Part shown: one piece after another, positions 17,804 to 25,943 of the stretch | How positions within the stretch are numbered: position 1 is the stretch's first letter | Layout: every line of letters starts with the position of its first letter | Source: Mucilaginibacter sp. KACC 22773 | GTDB taxonomy: Bacteria; Bacteroidota; Bacteroidia; Sphingobacteriales; Sphingobacteriaceae | Direction: 5' to 3' | Assembly (NCBI RefSeq): GCF_028736215.1 | Contig: NZ_CP117883.1 | Span: forward strand, 6,572,001 to 6,636,000 | DNA length: 64,000 nucleotides | The notes under the pieces: generated by a model | The model's database searches: none | What the model saw: the letters and a program-made list of their open reading frames with translations, nothing else | What the model was told of the DNA's origin: nothing | Position numbers and translations under genes: made by a program

Positions 17804-18044
17804 TTCTTTTTTTAGGTAATTCAAGGAATTTTGTCAAAGCTTTTTTGCAGAGGCCTTTGTAATTGATGTTAAGTATTGTTTAATAGGAAGTCTGCTATTC
17901 GAGGAGTCTGAAATGAGCTAAGCAGATCGACGCTCCATTATTCAAAGGTTCGATTTTCCCTTTTAGTTACTAAGGTGGAGTTACCTGTTTTGCCATGGAT
18001 GAAATAATTAGTGAACATGAAGCGTTATGTGTGTTTATAAAGGC

Positions 18045-19133
18045 ATGAAATACTGGTGTTTGAGGATAGGGGTGGCTACACTGTTGCTAACAGCGGCTGT
18101 AGGTTGTGGTATGGTAAAGTCGATGGGTAAAAATCCGGATGGTGAGGAGCTTGGCCGGTTAAAGGCATTGTCTAACTACAAAAATGGTAGTTTCGAAAAT
18201 TTGGCCGAACGTTCTGACTCGACGGTAAAGAGTAAATGGCTTTTTTTACACAGCCGCCCTAAAACCATCCGCCCCTCTCATGCGTTGCCCTGGGTTAAAA
18301 CTAATTTGAATACATTGGCCGCCCCGGCGCCAACCATCGTGTGGTTTGGGCATTCCTCCTTGCTCATCAAAACCGGGCAGGGCAATATACTCATCGATCC
18401 TATTTTTAGCAACCATGCCGGGCCGGTGCCCGGGCTGATTAAGGCATTTCAAGGCACTATGAATTATCACGCAGAGGATATGCCGCCAATTGATGTGCTG
18501 ATCATTTCACATGATCACTACGATCACCTGGATTATCGTACCCTGAAAAAATTGAGAAACCATATTAAAATGGCAGTAGTGCCGATGGGAGTAGGTGCGG
18601 ATTTGGTGTATTGGGGATTTGATCCCAAAAAGATCATCGAACTGAATTGGGGCCAGTCGGTTACGCTACCTGGTGGCCTACGTATTACCGCTACCCCGGC
18701 GCAGCACCGCAGTAACCGAAGTTACGCCAATGAAAACAAAACACTTTGGGCATCTTATGTGATACAGGCAAACCAGTACCGGCTGTTTTACAGTGGCGAT
18801 AGTGGTTATGGTCCGCTGTTTAAACAAATAGGCCAGCAATACGGCCCATTTGATTTGGCGCTGCTGGAATGCGGACAGTACAGTCCGAATTGGCCATGGA
18901 CACACCTGCAACTTGGGCAAACCGCACAGGCTGCCGTTGACTTGCAGGCTTGTTTGATACAACCTATCCATTGGGGCAAATTTGTCGAAGCCAATCACCC
19001 CTGGAACGAACCTATAGAAAAACTCCTGCCGGCTGCCGAAAAGCTGGGCGTCGAGGTAAACGTTCCGCGTATCGGGGAGCCTTATACTTTGGGCGATCCG
19101 CTACGGACCAAAGTATGGTGGGATTTTAATTAA
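18045..19133 (+). CDS. Metallo-beta-lactamase-fold lipoprotein (NAPE-PLD/UlaG-like)
   Basis: Metal-dependent hydrolase anchored to a membrane as a lipoprotein: the lipobox TAAVGC places the acylated Cys at residue 21 from the Met at 18045. An upstream in-frame ATG at 18027 adds six residues and is less convincing. Metal ligands are seen in SHDHYDHLD (His156, His158, Asp160, His161), TPAQHRSNR, YSGDSGYG and QPIHWGKF. WFGHSSLLIKTGQGNILIDP is typical of the UlaG/NAPE-PLD branch. The substrate is unknown. It stands alone, 240 bp after selD, and is followed by a terminator-like hairpin. Confidence 0.85.
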   Translation: MKYWCLRIGVATLLLTAAVGCGMVKSMGKNPDGEELGRLKALSNYKNGSFENLAERSDSTVKSKWLFLHSRPKTIRPSHALPWVKTNLNTLAAPAPTIVWFGHSSLLIKTGQGNILIDPIFSNHAGPVPGLIKAFQGTMNYHAEDMPPIDVLIISHDHYDHLDYRTLKKLRNHIKMAVVPMGVGADLVYWGFDPKKIIELNWGQSVTLPGGLRITATPAQHRSNRSYANENKTLWASYVIQANQYRLFYSGDSGYGPLFKQIGQQYGPFDLALLECGQYSPNWPWTHLQLGQTAQAAVDLQACLIQPIHWGKFVEANHPWNEPIEKLLPAAEKLGVEVNVPRIGEPYTLGDPLRTKVWWDFN

Positions 19134-20261
19134 TTGGGGCGCTGATGACCTCACGGTAGCTTATGCCTCGGGAACCTGGCATGAGAGCTCCTACGGCTCA
19201 TGCCGGACTTTGATTTTTTTAGCTTGCCAACCTTTTAAACTTCCGGAAGCATGCTCAATACCTCTCCCCTACCGAAAACAGCAAAGTCTATATTATGCAT
19301 CAAACCGTAACAAAGATGAGCGAAATTAGGTGTGTACTTAGAGGAAATAACGAAACCCTTAAGTTGATTAATTAGCTATTAGAAAAGGAAATAATATCAA
19401 ATTAATATACACTCTGCCTAATCATTAGTTAAATAAGAAGCGTATTTAAAAAGATGGTTCTTATCGAAATTTGAAATAAATTATCCTAAATCTATCGTTC
19501 CCGGTGTTTTGTTTACGCAAAGTTAAAAAACATGCGACACCTGTTATTTCAAAAGAAAAACATCAAAATTGGCTGTTTTCGCAAGCGTAGAAATACGCAA
19601 TTTTTTATTTTTTTTTCAAGTGGTTATACGCTTGCTAATCAGCTAACAGCCAGCTACATTTATTAAAATTTTACAAGCAAAATTTTATAACTACCAAAAA
19701 CCGAAAAACATCTAAATTTTGAATACATGAAAGCTCCTGGAGAATAAACAACTATCCCTCCGCTAAAAGCTTAGCGGTTTGAAAGAAACTCATCCACGTG
19801 CGCAGTATAGGAAATCAAGAAACAAACCCAGTTAAAGCAAAACGCTTTGTATCCGGTAAATATCCGGAAGAGCATATGCATTTTAAACCGGGCACAATTT
19901 TTACCTCCTTTATGTGTATTGGATAAAAGGTAACGACCAATTATTTATTCAAATAACATCATATAACTAATACTATAAGTTTCCAAAACAACTTCTGAGT
20001 GATTTGATCAGGCCATGAGTTTGAAGAAATTAATAGGTGCAAGGGCTGGCAGTTGGTTTCTCTTTAACTGCCGGGGTGGGAAAAATACCTAATTAAACTG
20101 AACTATTGTAAAGCTATTCTATTTTGATTTTTGGGGTATAAGGCCCCATTGGTCTGCTATGCATATGCAAATTTTTAAGGGGTTAGGTTTTAAGCTCTCA
20201 CATATTTTATTTTAATAACCGGGGCCTGTAACAGCCCTATTTAAACTAAAAATCCACATTA
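19134..20261. other. 1.1 kb non-coding region ahead of the injection-system locus
   Basis: No open frame here looks coding on either strand, and I see no tRNA or insertion element. Besides the terminator at its left end it holds several hairpins: CCGCTAA/TTAGCGG (19760-19777) followed by TTT, a 9-bp stem CTGGCAGTT/AACTGCCGG with one G-U pair (20046-20074), TGGGG/CCCCA (20132-20148), and GGGCCTG/CAGCCC with one bulge (20222-20237), which lies 24 bases before the first ATG. The stretch is AT-rich and must contain the promoter of the whole 30 kb locus. I find no clean TAnnTTTG box. Confidence 0.6.
19178..19219 (+). terminator. Rho-independent terminator after the hydrolase gene
   Basis: The arms GGCATGAG (19178-19185) and CTCATGCC (19197-19204) form an 8-bp stem with an 11-base loop. 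After a short spacer there is a run of seven T (19213-19219). It lies 45 bp after the stop codon. Confidence 0.6.
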
Positions 20262-20855
20262 ATGATAAACGAAACTTTTAAGTTCCTTACCGAGGAATTG
20301 AACAAGTACTTAAGTCAAAAAATGAGTGTCATCACCGACCAGCGTGTGGTATGGGGCAATGTGGGCAAGGCATTGGATAATGATAGTGCAGGCCATAATT
20401 TGCTAAACGGCAAAGCTATTGTAAGCCTAATAAATGTAGAAGAAGACAGGGTTGCCAAACAGCAGGAAAACTTTATCAAAACGGATAGCGGCGTCACTTA
20501 TAAAAATCCACCGCTTTACCTTAACCTTTATGTGTTAATTTCTGTTAACCGCGCCGATTACGGAGACGCTTTAAAATGGCTGGCTTTTATTATCCAGTTT
20601 TTTCAAAATCAAAACGTGTTTACACCAGGCAGCTATCCAAACCTTGATATCAGGATCCAAAGATTAATAGCCGACCTGTATACCGTAAATTTTGAACAGC
20701 TAAATCAGATCTGGAGTATCCTGGGAGGTAAATACTTACCATCGGTATTGTATAAAATCAGGCAGGTAACCATTGATGAAGATGCAATTGATTACGAAAG
20801 TGGCTTTATTAAACAAGTTGATATTAATGAAACAATAAAATTCCCTGTCTCATGA
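20262..20855 (+). CDS. eCIS tail-cap protein, Pvc16/Afp16 N-terminal family (DUF4255)
   Basis: Terminates the distal end of the tube and sheath. The 197-aa protein has the Pvc16 N-terminal-domain pattern: an N-terminal helix with FLTEELNKYL, a strand with GKAIVSLINVEEDR, then YLNLYVLISVN and YGDALKWLAFIIQFFQNQNVF, and a late LNQIWSILGGKYLPSVLYKIR. First gene of the locus, whereas Afp16 is last in the classical Afp order. Its stop overlaps the next start (ATGA), so the two products are probably made in matching amounts. Confidence 0.88.
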   Translation: MINETFKFLTEELNKYLSQKMSVITDQRVVWGNVGKALDNDSAGHNLLNGKAIVSLINVEEDRVAKQQENFIKTDSGVTYKNPPLYLNLYVLISVNRADYGDALKWLAFIIQFFQNQNVFTPGSYPNLDIRIQRLIADLYTVNFEQLNQIWSILGGKYLPSVLYKIRQVTIDEDAIDYESGFIKQVDINETIKFPVS

Positions 20856-22021
20856 GTATAAACTACGAAATTGTTTTTACGGTGGAAATGCTGAACGATT
20901 ATTTTTTCAGCCAGCAGTGTACCGCACTTGATATTGTTGCGGCAGATGATACTATTAATGTATTGAAAGGGCAGCAGATGCTTTGCAAAACAATTGGCAA
21001 TAAATTTATAACTATCAATAAAATAGATGATACGGGCAAACCTTATGTAGCCCTCGATAAATCAAGAATATTGCGCTTCTACATCACCATCAATGATACC
21101 AATTTCATAAACTACAGTAATATCAATTATCAGCCCGCAGCTGCCGGCAAATATTATTTCACTAACATTAATCAAACCAAATTAGGTACTGTATTATATC
21201 TTCACCAGGCAATTGACAAGTATGATAATTCACAAACCTACGCTATAGGCAACTTAGCTGCTGATAACACAAATAATGTTTTTGAAGCCATAAAGGCCAA
21301 CGATAGCGGCAACAAACACGCGTTAACCGAAACTGCCTATTGGCTACCGAAAGGAAAGGCGCAGTTTGTAAATAACAGAGACGGGCTACTGTTTACCGGC
21401 AGCAACTACACAGCAGCTGCCGCTTCGGCAACAGATTTTACTATAAATATTTACGGGCTTAAAACCAGCAACAATACGTACAGTGTTTTAATACGCACAG
21501 CAACGCAGCATTATGAATCGGCACAAACCTCGGTGCCGGTGGATTTGTCTGGCCTGCCTTTTGGGAAGTACAAAGTCTCGGTAAACACATCCGACAGCTT
21601 TATTTACTATGATGAGATAGCTGTAAAGCAAAATATTTTAGGTGTTATCGAAATCTTTAATCATTTACCGGCGGGTAATAGTTTTTCATTGTTTGACGCT
21701 TCGGGAGTGTCTAAACAAAGCAAATTCACCTTGCGCTTTGCAAACCGCAGCGCAGTTTGGCGGTATTATACCCGCACAACAGATGTAGATGTTATTAAAG
21801 ATACGGCTTCGGTTTACACTTTTAATTCGGTTGCGGCAAGTAAGGTTTTTACATCCGCCGTTCCAATTCCATTAAAGGAGCGGCCTATTACAACCATATC
21901 GGCCCATGGTACTAAACTTGGCAATGTTACCCCGCTCGCCAACCCCGGGGTAAACCGGGTAAACCAAATTATGCAAAACGGAGAAATATATTACTGTATA
22001 GAAAAGCACTTAAATTTTTAA
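20852..22021 (+). CDS. Unrecognised eCIS protein between cap and sheath (cap-adaptor candidate)
   Basis: A 389-aa protein with no signal peptide and no membrane segment; I do not recognise the family. It is rich in Asn, Thr, Tyr and short beta-strand patterns, with Ig-like stretches such as DLSGLPFGKYKVSVNTSDSF, and a C-terminal section RPITTISAHGTKLGNVTPLANPG that reads as a repeat of short turns. Translationally coupled to the cap gene and 21 bp before the sheath gene, so a structural role near the cap is likely. AlgoCIS-type particles carry an extra cap-adaptor protein, and this position would fit one; that is inference from context. Confidence 0.55.
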   Translation: MSINYEIVFTVEMLNDYFFSQQCTALDIVAADDTINVLKGQQMLCKTIGNKFITINKIDDTGKPYVALDKSRILRFYITINDTNFINYSNINYQPAAAGKYYFTNINQTKLGTVLYLHQAIDKYDNSQTYAIGNLAADNTNNVFEAIKANDSGNKHALTETAYWLPKGKAQFVNNRDGLLFTGSNYTAAAASATDFTINIYGLKTSNNTYSVLIRTATQHYESAQTSVPVDLSGLPFGKYKVSVNTSDSFIYYDEIAVKQNILGVIEIFNHLPAGNSFSLFDASGVSKQSKFTLRFANRSAVWRYYTRTTDVDVIKDTASVYTFNSVAASKVFTSAVPIPLKERPITTISAHGTKLGNVTPLANPGVNRVNQIMQNGEIYYCIEKHLNF

Positions 22022-22042
22022 AAAAAGTAAAACTTAAATCAA

Positions 22043-24079
22043 ATGGCAGCATCTTACAAAACACCGGGTGTCTATATCGAAGAGATATCAAAATTCCCGC
22101 CTTCGGTAGCGGAGGTTGACACAGCCATACCCGTATTTATAGGGTATACCCAGCAGGCTATAAAAAATGGCAACTCATTAACCAACATTCCAACTAAAAT
22201 TTCGTCGCTACTGGAGTACGAGCAGCTTTTTGGAGTTGGCTTTGCCCCTCTTGAGGTTAAGGTAGTGCTTGATCAGAATAATAACTACGCATTAAAATCT
22301 ATCGAGATTGATCAGGACAAGCGTTTTTATATGTATGATAGCGTGCATTTGTTTTACGATAACGGCGGCAACGAATGCTATATAGTTTCTGTTGGGCAAT
22401 ACACAACGGCTGGCAGTGTAAATGCCGTAAGCATAGCCAATATGAACACCGGCCTGGCTGCTGTTGAAAAGGAAGATGAACCTACTATAATACTTTTCCC
22501 CGATGCTTGCGCATTCAATACCGAATCTGATTTCTATGGCCTTCAGCAGGCAGCACTTATGCAATCTGCTAAGCTTCAGGATAGGGTATCGGTATTAGAT
22601 TTATATGAACGAAAGGCCGTTGATATAAATACTCCCGTCGCCAATTTCAGAAGTTATGTTGGTATAAACAATTTAAGCTATGGCATGGCTTATACTCCCT
22701 GGATCTATTCCAGTTTTAATAAAGTCATAAATTACGATCAGTTTCATGATAGTGACACATCGGTTAGTCATTCCCACCACGGAGTTTTCCAGGCTGATGG
22801 AACTACAAAAATTACCAACCTGGCTACGCTAACTTCCGACAGTGGTTTAAACTCGTTAGTTACAACTTTGGAAAATGCGCTTGGAGATGTGGCGTTAATA
22901 AAAAGCAAAATAACGACATTGATAACACCGGCGGTTTCTTTAGATGACGCCTACAAAGCAAAAGTGAACACTTTGCTTACTTCATCAAGCGATGCGGAGA
23001 TTAAGACAAATATGTTAGCCCTGTTTGCATTTGTCAAAAGCATTGTTCTTGGTGTGGAAAATGCATGGGACAGTAGTACTTATTTTAAAGGAGCGTTGTT
23101 AACCAATGATGTAAAATCGTACAGCGCGTCTGAAAATTTATGGCGGGGAGCAGTAAAAGCCTTGCTCGGTGTCGAAAAAAACGCTACCACTTTAGTACTT
23201 GATGCAGAAGCCAGTATTGACGCCAGCTATACTTTTAACACCGGGAGCACCTGGTTGGGTGCAGCTGTGGCCACCATCGGATCAAATAACTTTGATTATA
23301 CATTAGCTGGTACGGCAACTAAAAAAGATGAAGTAACATTAATAGCGGGCGACGTTACCAAAGCTTTCAACAAGCTGTCGGCCTTTGTTAATACGGTACT
23401 TAGCGCAGCCAACAACTATGCATCAATAGCCCAGGATAATTTGTACAATAACCACCCAATTATAGGCAACATCGTAAATACCATTAAAAAAGAGCTGAAC
23501 AGGATACCTCCAAGTGGTGCTGTTGCAGGTATTTATGCCCGTGTAGATGCTGCCAGAGGCGTATGGAAAGCCCCGGCAAATGAAAGTATCAACTCGGTAA
23601 CAGGGCCTGTTTATGCAATCAGCAATGATGAGCAGGCTGACCTCAATATTGATCCTGTCGCCGGTAAATCAATAAATGCCATAAGGGCCTTTACAGGTAA
23701 AGGTATTTTGGTTTGGGGGGCACGCACACTGGCTGGCAACAGCAATGATTATCGCTACATAAGTGTACGCCGTTTTTTAGTAATGGTTGAAGAAAGCAGT
23801 AAAAATGCTGCAGGAGGTTTCGTGTTTGAACCGAATGACGCCAATACATGGGCAAAAGTACAGGGTATGCTCGAGAATTTCCTTACGCTGCAATGGCGTG
23901 CCGGTGCGCTACAGGGCGCTAAGCCAAGCGATGCATTCTTTGTATCGGTAGGCTTAAACAAAACCATGAGTGCACTTGATATACTTGAAGGCCGTATGAT
24001 AGTTGAAATAGGTATGGCCATCGTACATCCGGCTGAGTTTATTATCCTCCGTTTTAGCCAGTTAATGGCCCAGAGTTAA
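22043..24079 (+). CDS. Contractile sheath protein (Afp2-4-like)
   Basis: Subunit of the contractile sheath, 678 aa. The N-terminus YKTPGVYIEEISKFPPSVAEVDTA is the sheath family's opening, with VPVFIGYT-like strand and LEYEQLFG after it. The C-terminal half is the conserved core: PPSGAVAGIYARVDAARGVWKAPAN, then a GKGILVWGARTL section, the arm VQGMLENFLTLQWRAGALQG, and the ending EIGMAIVHPAEFIILRFSQ. The middle (about residues 220-430) is a variable insertion probably exposed on the outside. Only one sheath gene is present where Afp has three. Confidence 0.96.
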   Translation: MAASYKTPGVYIEEISKFPPSVAEVDTAIPVFIGYTQQAIKNGNSLTNIPTKISSLLEYEQLFGVGFAPLEVKVVLDQNNNYALKSIEIDQDKRFYMYDSVHLFYDNGGNECYIVSVGQYTTAGSVNAVSIANMNTGLAAVEKEDEPTIILFPDACAFNTESDFYGLQQAALMQSAKLQDRVSVLDLYERKAVDINTPVANFRSYVGINNLSYGMAYTPWIYSSFNKVINYDQFHDSDTSVSHSHHGVFQADGTTKITNLATLTSDSGLNSLVTTLENALGDVALIKSKITTLITPAVSLDDAYKAKVNTLLTSSSDAEIKTNMLALFAFVKSIVLGVENAWDSSTYFKGALLTNDVKSYSASENLWRGAVKALLGVEKNATTLVLDAEASIDASYTFNTGSTWLGAAVATIGSNNFDYTLAGTATKKDEVTLIAGDVTKAFNKLSAFVNTVLSAANNYASIAQDNLYNNHPIIGNIVNTIKKELNRIPPSGAVAGIYARVDAARGVWKAPANESINSVTGPVYAISNDEQADLNIDPVAGKSINAIRAFTGKGILVWGARTLAGNSNDYRYISVRRFLVMVEESSKNAAGGFVFEPNDANTWAKVQGMLENFLTLQWRAGALQGAKPSDAFFVSVGLNKTMSALDILEGRMIVEIGMAIVHPAEFIILRFSQLMAQS

Positions 24080-24132
24080 TAATTAATTCAGCCCAAACAA
24101 ACAAAATTAAAAACCATTAAAACCTTTAAAAA

Positions 24133-24558
24133 ATGGCATACCCTCTTACCAAGTTCCATTTCGTAATTGAATGGGGTGGATCACGCGTTGGCTTCACAGA
24201 AGCTACAGGCCTTGATAAACAAATAGAAATAATTGAATATCGCGAAGGCAATAGCCCTAACTATAATAAATCAAAAATGCCCGGGCTCCATAAGTTCAGC
24301 AACATCACCCTTAAACGGGGCACCATGGAGGGCGACAAAGACTTTTACCTGTGGATTAATACCGTTAACCTTAATAAGGTTGAAAGGCGTGACATTACCA
24401 TAAGCTTGTTAAACGAATTGCACACACCGGTAATCAGCTGGAAAGTAATAAACGCTTTCCCGGTAAAAGTACAGGCAAGCGACCTTAAAGCAGATGGTAA
24501 CGAAGTAGCGATAGAAACGCTTGAGTTGGCTCATGAAGGCTTTGATGTTCTGTTATAG
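24133..24558 (+). CDS. Inner tube protein 1 (gp19/Hcp-like, Afp1-like)
   Basis: Builds the rigid inner tube. The 141-aa protein has the tube-family pattern FHFVIEWGGSRVGFTEATGLD, EYREGNSP, KFSNITLKRGTMEGDKDFYLW and a C-terminal VAIETLELAHEGFDV. It follows the sheath gene by 53 bp. The second tube gene comes directly after; the two are clearly different, which fits one forming the bulk and one lying at the spike end. Confidence 0.95.
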   Translation: MAYPLTKFHFVIEWGGSRVGFTEATGLDKQIEIIEYREGNSPNYNKSKMPGLHKFSNITLKRGTMEGDKDFYLWINTVNLNKVERRDITISLLNELHTPVISWKVINAFPVKVQASDLKADGNEVAIETLELAHEGFDVLL

Positions 24559-24580
24559 TTAAACCAGCAAACGTATAACT

Positions 24581-25048
24581 ATGGCGGTCAGCAGTTCAAA
24601 TTCAACAAGCGCGGGTGGGTATTATCCGCCTGTAGGCTTCCATTTTAAGGTGGAGTTTGTTGGTATTGGTAATGATAACGATGTGCGTTTTCAATCGGTA
24701 GGCGGGCTTAGTGTTGAGTACGATTCAGAATCGTACAAAGAAGGAGGCGAAAACCGGTACGAGCATAAACTGCCTGTCAGGACCAAATATGCCGATCTGA
24801 GCCTTAAAAGGGGGATGCTGGTAAACAGCGCCGTGATTGACTGGTGTAAGAAAGCGTTCCAGGAGCGGAAATTCACAGTAGCACAGATCAACGTTACCTT
24901 GATGAACGAAGAACATCAGCCTTTAAAAACCTGGAATGTATTTGGGGCCTGGCCAAAAAAGTGGTCGGTATCTGACTTTAACGCCCAGGAAAACAGCCTG
25001 GTAATTGAAAGCCTGGATATAAGCTACAGTTATTTTACGGTTAATTAA
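24581..25048 (+). CDS. Inner tube protein 2 (gp19-like, Afp5-like)
   Basis: Second tube-family protein, 155 aa. It has FHFKVEFVGIGNDNDVRFQSVGGLSVEYDSE, the LSLKRGMLVNSAVIDWCKKAF segment and VIESLDISYSYFTVN at the end. A Ser/Gly-rich N-terminal extension of about 15 residues is absent from tube protein 1. By position and by its longer loops it is the likely tube-initiator ring that contacts the spike. Confidence 0.94.
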   Translation: MAVSSSNSTSAGGYYPPVGFHFKVEFVGIGNDNDVRFQSVGGLSVEYDSESYKEGGENRYEHKLPVRTKYADLSLKRGMLVNSAVIDWCKKAFQERKFTVAQINVTLMNEEHQPLKTWNVFGAWPKKWSVSDFNAQENSLVIESLDISYSYFTVN

Positions 25049-25055
25049 ATGAATT

Positions 25056-25232
25056 ATGCCAATTGAGATAAGGGAATTAACTATAAAAGTAACGGTTGAT
25101 CAGCCTAATCCGCAGGAAAAACAATCGACAGGAGGCGGCCAGGGCGAGGGCTCAAAGGACGATAAGGATGCCATATTGTCGCAATGCGTGGAGCAGGTGT
25201 TAAATATCATACAAAGCAAAAAGGAGCGCTAA
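25056..25232 (+). CDS. Small eCIS protein in the Afp6 position (DUF5908-like)
   Basis: A 58-aa protein, MPIEIRELTIKVTVDQ at the N-terminus and a C-terminal helix CVEQVLNIIQSKKER, joined by a Gly/Gln-rich linker. Proteins with the opening MPIEIREL-IK are found in Bacteroidota injection loci and are grouped as DUF5908. It starts 7 bp after the second tube gene and ends 21 bp before the LysM gene, exactly where Afp6/Pvc6 lies. Its role is unknown; a chaperone or a small tube/baseplate connector are both possible. Confidence 0.8.
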   Translation: MPIEIRELTIKVTVDQPNPQEKQSTGGGQGEGSKDDKDAILSQCVEQVLNIIQSKKER

Positions 25233-25253
25233 TTTTTAACAACGCCAGCAGTA

Positions 25254-25943
25254 ATGGAAAAGGTAAATATAACAGCCTATAATAACGAGGATCTGGAAGA
25301 AAGTCACAAGGTGACCGATGCCGGGCCAAACCCTTTTGTGGCACTGATTAACCCGGAAACGTACGCCCTGGACTACGCTGTGGAATTTACCGAATCGCAG
25401 GGACATGGAACCAGCGCCGCCAAGCAAAAGTTCAATTTCAAGAAGCCCGAGGAAATGAGCTTCGAGTTTCTGTTTGATAATACCGGGATAATAGATAACA
25501 AACCCAAAGACAATATACAGGATGATGTAGAGACTTTTAAAAAACTGCTGCTTGAGCTTGACAGTGAAAGCCACGAGCCGCGTCATTTTAAAATTGTATG
25601 GGGTCCGTTTATGTTTAAAGGCAGATGTAAGGCGCTTACTATTACCTACAAACTGTTTAACGAAAAAGGGTTCCCGCTAAGGGCGGTATGCAAAACAACA
25701 TTTAAGGGCAGTATTGAAGAAACTTTACGTGTAGCCAAAGAAAACAAGCATAGTCCCGATATAACTCATTATAGAATAGTAAAAAGCGGCGAAACTTTGC
25801 CCTGGCTTTGTTACCTGGTTTATGGCGACAGTAAATATTATTTACAGGTAGCCAATGTTAATAACCTTACAAATTTCAGGAATTTACAACAAGGCCAGCA
25901 GCTTTTTTTTCCGCCAATAGATAAAAATGTATTAAATGCCTAA
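25254..25943 (+). CDS. Baseplate hub LysM protein (Afp7-like)
   Basis: Connects tube and spike at the baseplate hub. The N-terminal 160 residues are the gp53/Afp7-like fold, with NPFVALINPETYALDYAVEF, EMSFEFLFDNTG and VWGPFMFKGRCKALTITYKLF. A LysM domain fills about residues 170-225 (YRIVKSGETLPWLCYLVYGDSKYYLQVANVN, split here: core is YGDSKYYLQVA). The LysM in phage tails stabilises baseplate contacts, not necessarily peptidoglycan. Its end overlaps the spike gene by 8 bp. Confidence 0.92.
   Translation: MEKVNITAYNNEDLEESHKVTDAGPNPFVALINPETYALDYAVEFTESQGHGTSAAKQKFNFKKPEEMSFEFLFDNTGIIDNKPKDNIQDDVETFKKLLLELDSESHEPRHFKIVWGPFMFKGRCKALTITYKLFNEKGFPLRAVCKTTFKGSIEETLRVAKENKHSPDITHYRIVKSGETLPWLCYLVYGDSKYYLQVANVNNLTNFRNLQQGQQLFFPPIDKNVLNA

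Noticed and set aside
19134..20261. tRNA, insertion element or hidden gene in the 1.1 kb gap
   Set aside because: No cloverleaf, no transposase-like frame and no terminal inverted repeats were seen; all frames are short.
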